In this document: piece by piece, positions 1-6,281 of the stretch
How the letters are laid out: every line of letters starts with the position of its first letter
How positions within the stretch are numbered: the stretch's first letter is position 1
Assembly (NCBI GenBank): GCA_900552225.1
Contig: URYX01000102.1
Location: 1 to 6,462, forward strand
Direction of reading: 5' to 3'
From: an uncultured Oscillospiraceae bacterium
Lineage (GTDB): Bacteria; Bacillota; Clostridia; Oscillospirales; Acutalibacteraceae
Length of the DNA: 6,462 nt
The notes under the pieces: model-generated
What the model was told of the DNA's origin: nothing
Databases searched by the model: none
The model's input: the letters and a program-made list of their open reading frames with translations, nothing else
Program-made: the position numbers and the translations under genes

Positions 1-10
1 GCAGAGAATT

Positions 11-39
11 TCCCCCGCCGGCGGCCCGGCTTTGGGGGA
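11..39 (+). repeat. Strong hairpin in the leader just upstream of mutY
   Basis: Inverted repeat seen directly. GCCGG (17-21) pairs with CCGGC (26-30) around a 4-base loop, and TCCCCC (11-16) pairs with GGGGGA (34-39), with a 3-base TTT bulge on the 3' side. It ends 5 bases before the mutY Shine-Dalgarno. There is no T-tract after it, so it is not a standard intrinsic terminator. It could be part of an upstream terminator-like structure or a leader element of mutY. No upstream gene can be identified in the 58 bases before mutY. Confidence 0.5.
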
Positions 40-44
40 CACAC

Positions 45-54
45 GGAGGGAGGA
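45..54 (+). promoter_or_regulatory. Ribosome binding site that fixes the mutY start at 59
   Basis: The purine run GGAGGGAGGA lies just before the ATG at 59, with 9 bases between its first GGAGG and the start codon. The in-frame TTG at 32 has no such site and sits inside the upstream hairpin, so the ATG is preferred. Confidence 0.8.
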
Positions 55-58
55 CGGC

Positions 59-1144
59 ATGGAAAACGGCACCGAATATCTGAAGGCGGGGGTGGAGCCG
101 CTGCTGCAGTGGTACGAAACGCACCGCCGGCCGCTGCCGTTCCGGGATGCCCCGACCCCCTATCGCGTGTGGATTTCCGAAATCATGCTGCAGCAGACGC
201 GCATCGAGGCGGTGCTGCCGCGCTACGAGGCCTTTCTGCGGGCGCTGCCGACGGTGCAGGCGCTGGCGGAGGTTTCGGAGGAGGCACTGCTGAAGCTGTG
301 GGAGGGGCTCGGCTATTACAGCCGGGCCCGGCATCTCCGGCAGGCGGCGCAGCAGATGATGCAGCAATACGGCGGCGAGCTTCCGGCGGATTTTGCGGCG
401 CTGCGGGCACTGCCCGGCATCGGGGACTACACCGCGGGAGCCATCGCCTCCATCGCCTACGGCATTGCCGTGCCGGCCGTGGACGGCAATGTGCTGCGCG
501 TGCTGGCCCGGCTGCTCTGCTACCGGGAGGATGTGCTGCAGGGCAAGCCGCGTGCCTATCTGAGCCGCGTGGCGGCGGCGCTGGTGCCGGAGGATCGCCC
601 GGGAATGTTCAACGAGGCCGTCATGGAGCTCGGAGAAACGGTGTGCCTCCCGAACGGCGAGCCGAAATGCGATGTCTGCCCGCTCGGCGGCCTGTGCGCC
701 GCGCGGCGGGAGGGCTGTGCGGCGCAGCTGCCGGTCCGTATCCCGAAAACCAAGCGGCGGACCGAGCGGCGGACGGTGTTTGTCGTTGTCAGCGACGAGC
801 GGCCGGCCCGCGTGCTGCTGCATCGGCGGCCGGAGACGGGGCTGCTGGCGGGGTTGTGGGAGCTGCCGAACTTTGAGGGTGAGGAGGCCGAGGCGGCGCT
901 GCAGCGGGAATGTCCGCTGCAGGTGCTCGATCGTGCGCCGCTGCCCGCGGCGCGGCACCTGTTTTCGCATATTACCTGGGAAATGACGGGAATCCGGCTG
1001 ACGGTGCCGCCGACGGCGGCGCTGCCGGACGGGTATCTTTGGGCGGGGGCCGAGGCGCTGACCGAGCAGTATGCGCTGCCGAGCGCATTTCGCGCCTATG
1101 CGGGCCTCCTGCCCGATCAACTGAGAGGAGCTGCAGCCACATGA
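59..1144 (+). CDS. mutY: A/G-specific adenine glycosylase MutY
   Basis: The product is a 361-residue base-excision repair enzyme that removes adenine mispaired with 8-oxoguanine. Seen in the sequence: the N-terminal catalytic domain has SEIMLQQTR with the catalytic glutamate E41, a helix-hairpin-helix LPGIGDYTAG at 118-127, and VDGNVLRVLAR with the catalytic aspartate D142. The four [4Fe-4S] cysteines are C196, C204, C207 and C213. A C-terminal NUDIX-like 8-oxoG recognition domain runs from about 240 to the end, with LAGLWELPNF and HLFSHITW. The length is normal for the family (about 350-370). The first cysteine spacing is 7 residues rather than the 6 of E. coli MutY. The ATG at 59 was chosen over the TTG at 32 because of the purine-rich site at 45-54. 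The stop overlaps the start of the next gene as ATGA, which suggests translational coupling. The identification is firm. Confidence 0.96.
   Translation: MENGTEYLKAGVEPLLQWYETHRRPLPFRDAPTPYRVWISEIMLQQTRIEAVLPRYEAFLRALPTVQALAEVSEEALLKLWEGLGYYSRARHLRQAAQQMMQQYGGELPADFAALRALPGIGDYTAGAIASIAYGIAVPAVDGNVLRVLARLLCYREDVLQGKPRAYLSRVAAALVPEDRPGMFNEAVMELGETVCLPNGEPKCDVCPLGGLCAARREGCAAQLPVRIPKTKRRTERRTVFVVVSDERPARVLLHRRPETGLLAGLWELPNFEGEEAEAALQRECPLQVLDRAPLPAARHLFSHITWEMTGIRLTVPPTAALPDGYLWAGAEALTEQYALPSAFRAYAGLLPDQLRGAAAT
1126..1130 (+). promoter_or_regulatory. Ribosome binding site of the SDR gene, inside the end of mutY
   Basis: AGGAG lies 10 bases before the ATG at 1141 and within the last codons of mutY. 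It supports initiation at 1141, although the reading frame stays open far upstream. Confidence 0.75.
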
Positions 1145-1881
1145 CACAACCGGTTGCCCTTGTGACCGGCGCCTCCGGCGCCATCGGCGGTGCCATTGCC
1201 CGCCGGCTGGCGGCGGACGGAATGGCGCTGTGTCTGCACTATTACAGTCACCGTGAAGCGGCCGAGGCGCTCGGAGCCGAGCTGGCGGCGCAGGGCACTC
1301 CCGTGGCGGTATGCGCGGCGGATCTAGCCGACCCGGAGCAGGCGCGGGAGCTCCTGCGCTGCTGCGAACGGGAGCTCGGTGAGGTCGGTGTGCTGGTCAA
1401 CAACGCCGGCTTTGCGGATATACGGCTGCTGCCCGATGTGACGGATGCGCTGTGGCAGCGGATGCTGGCCGTGCACGTGAACGGGGCGTTTTATCTGGCG
1501 CGCGGGGTGCTCCCCGCCATGATCCGCGCCGGGCGGGGAGTCATTGTCAACATCACCTCCATGTGGGGCGAGACCGGCGGCTCCTGTGAGGTGGCATATT
1601 CCACCGCCAAGGCGGCGCTGACGGGGTTTACCCGGGCACTGGCCAAGGAGGTGGGGCCGTCGGGCATCCGCGTCAACGCGGTAGCCCCCGGCGTGATCGA
1701 TACGCCGATGAATGCCGCACTCGATGCGGACGACCGGGCGGCACTCTGCGACGAGACACCGCTCTGCCGCTGGGGGACTCCCGGGGAGGTGGCCGCGGCG
1801 GTCGCGTTCCTGGCCTCGTCCGATGCGGCCTTTATCACCGGACAGGTGCTGCGCGTGGACGGCGGCCTGGTCATCGGCTGA
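1141..1881 (+). CDS. ymfI: Short-chain dehydrogenase/reductase, probable EF-P 5-aminopentanone reductase (YmfI-like)
   Basis: A 246-residue classical SDR with an NAD(P)-binding Rossmann fold. Seen: cofactor loop TGASGAIG at 9-16 (the usual second glycine is A14), D61, NNAG at 87-90, and a complete catalytic tetrad N114, S140, Y153 (YSTAK) and K157, followed by the PG motif at 183-184. The C-terminus FITGQVLRVDGG is typical of FabG-like reductases. From family knowledge, the stretch around the catalytic serine (TSMWGETGGSCEVAYS) and the later VAPGVIDTPMN resemble the YmfI group. In Bacillus that enzyme reduces 5-aminopentanone on elongation factor P to 5-aminopentanol. The function is therefore inferred from motif recall, and a generic FabG-like 3-oxoacyl-ACP reductase is the main alternative. 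No fatty-acid or efp genes are present nearby. It overlaps mutY by 4 bases and is probably co-translated with it. SDR assignment is certain; the YmfI call is moderate. Confidence 0.72.
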   Translation: MTQPVALVTGASGAIGGAIARRLAADGMALCLHYYSHREAAEALGAELAAQGTPVAVCAADLADPEQARELLRCCERELGEVGVLVNNAGFADIRLLPDVTDALWQRMLAVHVNGAFYLARGVLPAMIRAGRGVIVNITSMWGETGGSCEVAYSTAKAALTGFTRALAKEVGPSGIRVNAVAPGVIDTPMNAALDADDRAALCDETPLCRWGTPGEVAAAVAFLASSDAAFITGQVLRVDGGLVIG

Positions 1882-1908
1882 GCCGCGGCGGAGGGCTGCG
1901 GCGGTTTT
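1882..1908 (+). terminator. Weak intrinsic terminator candidate after the SDR gene
   Basis: GCCGCGGC (1882-1889) pairs with GCTGCGGC (1895-1902) with one G-T wobble and a 5-base loop. GG and only four T residues follow. The stem is strong but the T-tract is short, so termination may be partial. If active, it separates mutY-SDR from the topoisomerase genes. Confidence 0.4.
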
Positions 1909-1938
1909 AAGAAACCCGAGAATTGTGAGGATAAAAGA

Positions 1939-3927
1939 ATGGCGGAAAAAGCAAAAAAGACGCAGTATGGGAACGAAAGCATCACCTCCCTGAAGGGCGC
2001 GGACCGCGTCCGGAAGCGTCCGGCGGTCATCTTCGGCTCGGACGGACTGGACGGCTGCCAGCACGCGGTGTTTGAGATTCTCTCCAACTCCATCGATGAG
2101 GCGCGCGAGGGCTACGGCAAGCAGATTGTCGTCACCCGCTTCGAGGACGGCTCGTTTGAGGTGCAGGATTTCGGACGCGGCGTACCGGTGGACTACAACC
2201 CGAAGGAGGAGCGCTTCAACTGGGAGCTGATCTTCTGCGAAATGTATGCCGGCGGCAAATACAATACCAACAGCGGCGAAAACTATGAGTTTTCGCTCGG
2301 CTTAAACGGCCTCGGCGCGTGTGCAACGCAGTATTCCTCCGAATATATGGACGTTGAGGTCAGGCGCGACGGATACCGCTACACCCTGCACTTTGAAAAG
2401 GGCGAGAATATCGGCGGACTGCACAAGGAGCCCTATACCAAGCGGGATACCGGCACCACCATCCGCTGGCGTCCCGACCGTGACGTGTTCACCGATACCG
2501 ATGTGCCGATTGAGTATTTCCGCGATGTGCTGAAGCGGCAGGCCATCGTCAATCCGAATCTGCTGTTTACGCTGCGCTGGCAGAACGGCCGCAGCTTCGA
2601 TACGGAGGAATTCCGCTATGAAAACGGCATTGCCGACTATGTCCGCGAGGTCGTCGGTGAGGATGCGCTGACCGATGTGCAGATATGGAGCAGCGAGCGG
2701 CGCGGACGCGATCGCGAGGACAAGGACGAATACAAGGTCAAGCTGCAGGTGGCGCTGTGCTTCTCCAACCGGGTCAACCTGCTCGAATATTACCACAACT
2801 CCAGCTTTCTGGAATACGGCGGCGCGCCGGAAAAGGCGGTGCGCTCCGCCTTTGTGGCGCAGATCGATGCCTATCTCAAGCAGACCGGGAAATATCTGAA
2901 AAACGAGAGCAAGATCACCTTCCAGGACGTGCAGGACTGCCTGGTGCTGGTCTCCTCCTCCTTCTCCACCCAGACCTCCTATGAAAACCAGACCAAAAAG
3001 GCCATCAACAACAAGTTTATTCAGGAGGCCATGACCGAGTTTCTGCGGCACAATCTCGAGGTCTATTTCATCGAGAACAAGGCCGATGCGGAAAAGATCG
3101 TCGGGCAGGTGCTCATCAACAAGCGCAGCCGCGAAAAGGCGGAATCCACCCGGCTGAATCTCAAAAAGACGCTGCAGAGCGGCAGCGATCTGGCCTCCCG
3201 CGTACAGAACTTCGTCGATTGCCGCACCAAGGAGGTCTCCCGGCGCGAGCTGTTCATCGTAGAGGGTAAATCCGCCATGGGTGCCTGTGTCCAGGCGCGC
3301 AACCCCGATTTTCAGGCCATCATCCCCGTGCGCGGCAAAATTCTCAATTGCCTCAAGGCGGAATATCAGAAAATCTTCAAAAACGAGATCATCACCGATC
3401 TGATCAAGGTGATGGGCTGCGGCGTTGAAGTGCGCAGCAAGGCCAACAAGGATCTGGCCAACTTCGACCTGAGCCTGCTGCGCTTTTCCAAAATCATTAT
3501 CTGCACCGATGCGGATGTGGACGGCTTCCAGATCCGCACGCTGATTCTGACCATGCTGTACCGGCTGACGCCGACGCTGATCGAGCAGGGGTATGTGTAT
3601 ATCGCGGAGACGCCGCTTTACGAGATCAACACCAAATCGGACACGTATTTTGCCTACAACGAGAGCGAAAAGAGCGAGATTCTGCGCGAAATCGAGGGGC
3701 AGAAATACACCATCCAGCGCTCCAAGGGACTCGGTGAAAACGATCCGGATATGATGTCGCTGACCACGATGAACCCCGCGACCCGCCGGCTCGTCAAGGT
3801 CGATCCCGCCGACGCGGAGGCGACGGCCGCCATGTTCGACCTGCTGCTCGGGGACAACCTGACCGGGCGCAAGGACATGATTGCAAGCTGCGGCAGCCAG
3901 TATCTGGAAATGCTGGATTTGAGCTGA
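1939..3927 (+). CDS. parE: Type IIA DNA topoisomerase subunit B (ParE/GyrB-like, divergent)
   Basis: The product is the 662-residue ATPase and metal-binding subunit of a type IIA topoisomerase, acting with the A subunit encoded next. Seen in order: a GHKL ATPase domain with E46 and N50 in FEILSNSIDEA (the general-base glutamate and Mg-binding asparagine), D77 in QDFGRGVP, and AGGKY at 104-108. The transducer domain has QTK at 351-353, carrying the ATP-contacting lysine K353. The Toprim domain has E442 in VEGKSA, PVRGKILN, the DADVD acids D524, D526 and D528, and SKGLGEND near 595-602. Length matches ParE/GyrB (about 640-660). Odd points: the usual GGLHGVG ATP-lid motif reads LGLNGLG (120-126), and EGDSAGG reads EGKSAMG (442-448). 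GAGG at 1927-1930, 8 bases ahead, supports the ATG at 1939. Topoisomerase IV is favoured over gyrase because of the partner's tail and the lack of oriC neighbours; the symbol is provisional. Confidence 0.88.
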   Translation: MAEKAKKTQYGNESITSLKGADRVRKRPAVIFGSDGLDGCQHAVFEILSNSIDEAREGYGKQIVVTRFEDGSFEVQDFGRGVPVDYNPKEERFNWELIFCEMYAGGKYNTNSGENYEFSLGLNGLGACATQYSSEYMDVEVRRDGYRYTLHFEKGENIGGLHKEPYTKRDTGTTIRWRPDRDVFTDTDVPIEYFRDVLKRQAIVNPNLLFTLRWQNGRSFDTEEFRYENGIADYVREVVGEDALTDVQIWSSERRGRDREDKDEYKVKLQVALCFSNRVNLLEYYHNSSFLEYGGAPEKAVRSAFVAQIDAYLKQTGKYLKNESKITFQDVQDCLVLVSSSFSTQTSYENQTKKAINNKFIQEAMTEFLRHNLEVYFIENKADAEKIVGQVLINKRSREKAESTRLNLKKTLQSGSDLASRVQNFVDCRTKEVSRRELFIVEGKSAMGACVQARNPDFQAIIPVRGKILNCLKAEYQKIFKNEIITDLIKVMGCGVEVRSKANKDLANFDLSLLRFSKIIICTDADVDGFQIRTLILTMLYRLTPTLIEQGYVYIAETPLYEINTKSDTYFAYNESEKSEILREIEGQKYTIQRSKGLGENDPDMMSLTTMNPATRRLVKVDPADAEATAAMFDLLLGDNLTGRKDMIASCGSQYLEMLDLS

Positions 3928-3928
3928 G

Positions 3929-3934
3929 AGGAGG
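3929..3934 (+). promoter_or_regulatory. Consensus ribosome binding site of the topoisomerase A subunit
   Basis: A perfect AGGAGG begins one base after the stop codon of the B subunit and lies 9 bases before the ATG at 3944. Strong initiation within one transcript fits stoichiometric A2B2 assembly. Confidence 0.85.
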
Positions 3935-3943
3935 AAACACGAC

Positions 3944-6193
3944 ATGGCCAAGAAAAAAAGCACCGGAGCCTCGGACAGCGTCTTTGAGCTTCCCCCTCAC
4001 GCGCACATTGCGGGCGCGGGACTGGTGGAAAACCAGCGCATCACCGATACGCTCGAACAGAACTATATGCCCTACGCCATGAGCGTCATCATGTCGCGCG
4101 CCATTCCGGAGATCGACGGCTTCAAGCCGTCGCACCGCAAGCTGCTGTACACCATGTACAAAATGGGGCTGCTCACCGGAGCGCGCACCAAATCCGCCAA
4201 CATCGTCGGCGCCACCATGAAGCTGAATCCGCACGGCGATGCCGCCATTTACGATACGATGGTGCGTCTGGCACGCGGCAACGAATCGCTGCTGCATCCG
4301 TATGTGGATTCCAAGGGAAACTTCGGTAAGGCCTACTCCTCCGATATGGAATGCGCCGCACCGCGATACACCGAGGCCAAGCTCGACCCGCTGGCCGGTG
4401 AGCTGTTCTGCGATATCGACCGGGACACGGTGGATTTTGCGGACAACTACGACGCCAGCATGAAGGAGCCGACGCTGCTGCCCGTCACCTTCCCGTCCAT
4501 TCTCGTCAACAACAACCTCGGCATTGCCGTCGGCATGGCGAGCCAGATCTGCTCCTTCAATCTGCGGGAGGTGTGCGAGACCGCCATTGCGCTGATGGAG
4601 GACCCCGAGCACGACCTGCTCAGCACGCTGAAGGCCCCCGATTTCCCCGGCGGCGGCCGCCTTGTCTACCGCCCCGAGGAGATGCGCCGTATCTATGAGA
4701 CCGGCCGCGGCGGCTTCCGCGTGCGCTCGGTCTATACCTACGATAAGGACAACCACTGCATTGACGTAACCGAGATTCCCTACACCACCACGCTGGAGGC
4801 CATCATTGCCAAGGTGACCGAGCTCGTCAAGGCGGGCAAGCTGCGGGAAATCAGCGATATCCGCAACGAGACCGGTCTCGACGGCCTCAAAATTACCATT
4901 GACCTGAAGCGCGGCACCGATCCGGACAAGCTAATGAGCCGCCTGTTTGCGCTGACGCCGCTCGAGGATACCTTCTCCTGCAACTTCAATGTGCTGATTG
5001 CGGGCGTACCGCGGGTGCTCGGCGTGCGCGAGCTGCTCGAGGAATGGACCGCCTTCCGCATGGAATGCGTCCGCCGCCGGGTTTATTTCGATCTCTCCCG
5101 TGCGCGGGAGCGGCAGCACCTGCTGAAGGGACTGCAGAAGATTCTGCTCGATATCGACAAGGCCGTGGCCATCGTCCGCTCCACCGAGGAGGAGAGCGAG
5201 GTGGTCCCGAACCTGATGATTGGCTTCGGCATCGATCAGATTCAGGCGGAATATGTGGCGGAGATCAAGCTGCGGCATCTGAACCGGGAATACATCCTGA
5301 AGCGCACCGCCGATTTGGAAAAGCTCGAGCATGACATTGCCGATATGGAGGATATCCTGAAAAGCGCCGCACGCATCCGGAGGATTATCGTCGCGGAGCT
5401 GCGGGAGGTGGCCGCCAAATACGGTCGGCCGCGGCGTACCCAGCTGCTGTTTGCCGACGATCTCCCGGAGGAGGAGGCACCGGAGGAGGAGAGTGTGCCG
5501 GATTATCCGTGCACCCTGTTTTATACTGCCGAGGGCTACTTCAAGAAGATTCAGCCGAACTCGCTGCGCATGAGCAGCGAGCAGAAGCTGAAGGAGGGCG
5601 ACCGCATCGTACAGACCGTCGAGAGCAGCAACGCCCGTGAGCTGCTGTTCTTCACCGACAAGGCCACCGTCTACAAGGCGCGGGTCAGCGACTTCTCGGA
5701 CACCAAGGCCAGTGTGCTCGGAGACTATGTACCCTCCAAGCTCGGCTTTGAGGAGGGCGAGCAGCCGTTTGCCATGATCGTGACCGGCGACTACAGCGGA
5801 TACCTGCTCTTTTTCTACGAAAACGGCAAGGTGGCCAAGGTGGAAATGTCCGCCTACGCCACGAAGACCAACCGCCGCCGCCTGATCGGGGCCTATGCCG
5901 ACAAGTCGCCGCTCGTCGCCGTCCAATGGATCGGGGAGGACTGCGAGTTCATGCTGGAATCCACCGCCGGCCGGCGGCTGCTGGTGCACACCGGTGCCAT
6001 TGCGCCCAAGACCACCCGCAGCACCATTGGCGTGCAGGTGATGACGCTGAAAAAACCGCACACGCTGAAAACGGTTTGGAAATACGAGGAGGGCATGTCC
6101 GCCCGCCCCGCCCGCTACCGTACCAGGACGCTGCCGGCCGCCGGCGCGCTCCCCGCGCAGGAGGATATCGGAGAGCAGCTCAGCTTTGAATAA
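3944..6193 (+). CDS. parC: Type IIA DNA topoisomerase subunit A (ParC/GyrA-like, divergent)
   Basis: A 749-residue DNA breakage-reunion subunit. Seen: N-terminal YMPYAMSVIMSRAIPEIDGFKP, the winged-helix/CAP region with NPHGDAAIYD (95-104), and the catalytic tyrosine Y142, preceded by R141, in AAPRYTEAKL. Next come the tower region with PTLLPVTFPSIL and NNLGIAVGMAS, and a coiled-coil/gate segment to about 500. An acidic linker spans 505-520. The C-terminal region has at least four beta-pinwheel-like repeats, beginning near 525, 567, 621 and 669. No GyrA box (QRRGGKG) is present, so DNA wrapping and negative supercoiling are not expected and a topoisomerase IV-like relaxing or decatenating role is inferred. 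The residue equivalent to E. coli GyrA Ser83 is A100, while the Asp87 equivalent (D104) is kept. The tail after about 712 looks disordered and ends in QLSFE. The gene lies 16 bases behind the B subunit and is clearly in the same operon. The ParC symbol is provisional because of the divergence. Confidence 0.9.
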   Translation: MAKKKSTGASDSVFELPPHAHIAGAGLVENQRITDTLEQNYMPYAMSVIMSRAIPEIDGFKPSHRKLLYTMYKMGLLTGARTKSANIVGATMKLNPHGDAAIYDTMVRLARGNESLLHPYVDSKGNFGKAYSSDMECAAPRYTEAKLDPLAGELFCDIDRDTVDFADNYDASMKEPTLLPVTFPSILVNNNLGIAVGMASQICSFNLREVCETAIALMEDPEHDLLSTLKAPDFPGGGRLVYRPEEMRRIYETGRGGFRVRSVYTYDKDNHCIDVTEIPYTTTLEAIIAKVTELVKAGKLREISDIRNETGLDGLKITIDLKRGTDPDKLMSRLFALTPLEDTFSCNFNVLIAGVPRVLGVRELLEEWTAFRMECVRRRVYFDLSRARERQHLLKGLQKILLDIDKAVAIVRSTEEESEVVPNLMIGFGIDQIQAEYVAEIKLRHLNREYILKRTADLEKLEHDIADMEDILKSAARIRRIIVAELREVAAKYGRPRRTQLLFADDLPEEEAPEEESVPDYPCTLFYTAEGYFKKIQPNSLRMSSEQKLKEGDRIVQTVESSNARELLFFTDKATVYKARVSDFSDTKASVLGDYVPSKLGFEEGEQPFAMIVTGDYSGYLLFFYENGKVAKVEMSAYATKTNRRRLIGAYADKSPLVAVQWIGEDCEFMLESTAGRRLLVHTGAIAPKTTRSTIGVQVMTLKKPHTLKTVWKYEEGMSARPARYRTRTLPAAGALPAQEDIGEQLSFE

Positions 6194-6194
6194 G

Positions 6195-6213
6195 GCCTGC
6201 GGCTTTTGCAGGC
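6195..6213 (+). repeat. Small hairpin just after the topoisomerase A stop
   Basis: GCCTGC (6195-6200) pairs perfectly with GCAGGC (6208-6213) around a 7-base loop. It starts two bases after the TAA. There is no T-run directly behind it, so it may protect the 3' end of the transcript or act with the stronger hairpin at 6243. Confidence 0.45.
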
Positions 6214-6242
6214 AGGTTCTATGCCTTTTCTGACAGTCAACA

Positions 6243-6280
6243 GCAGGCTCCGGGTGATTTCCGGGGTCTGCTTTCTCTTT
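6243..6280 (+). terminator. Intrinsic terminator of the topoisomerase operon
   Basis: An 11-base-pair stem pairs 6243-6253 (GCAGGCTCCGG) with 6261-6271 (CCGGGGTCTGC), with two G-T wobbles and a 7-base loop. The T-rich tract TTTCTCTTT (6272-6280) follows at once. This is the clearest terminator in the window. It ends the topoisomerase transcript 50 bases after the last stop and before the ZIP gene. Confidence 0.8.
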
Positions 6281-6281
6281 G

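Noticed and set aside
32..58. Earlier TTG start for mutY
   Set aside because: It has no Shine-Dalgarno, it lies within the hairpin, and the ATG at 59 has a strong site at ideal spacing.
1..83. Possible end of an upstream gene stopping at TGA 81-83
   Set aside because: The frame gives only about 26 residues with no recognisable C-terminus, so there is no support.
109..876. Plus-strand frame of 255 codons inside mutY
   Set aside because: The product is Gly/Ala/Arg-rich with no domain, and it overlaps the well-supported MutY frame.
910..1140. In-frame upstream extension of the SDR gene
   Set aside because: The extra residues lack domain character and overlap mutY. SDR proteins start just before the TGxxxGxG loop, and 1141 has its own ribosome binding site.
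2302..3963. Long open frame of 553 codons on the minus strand
   Set aside because: It lies wholly opposite the topoisomerase B subunit, which has clear catalytic motifs. Its product has no recognisable domain, and GC-rich codon bias keeps antisense frames open.
1939..6193. Naming the pair gyrB/gyrA
   Set aside because: The A subunit has no GyrA box and there is no dnaA/recF neighbourhood; the topoisomerase IV-like label fits better, although provisionally.
6230..6258. Promoter-like CTGACA followed 17 bases later by GGTGAT
   Set aside because: The -35 resemblance is good but the -10 is poor and falls inside the terminator stem, so it is not annotated.
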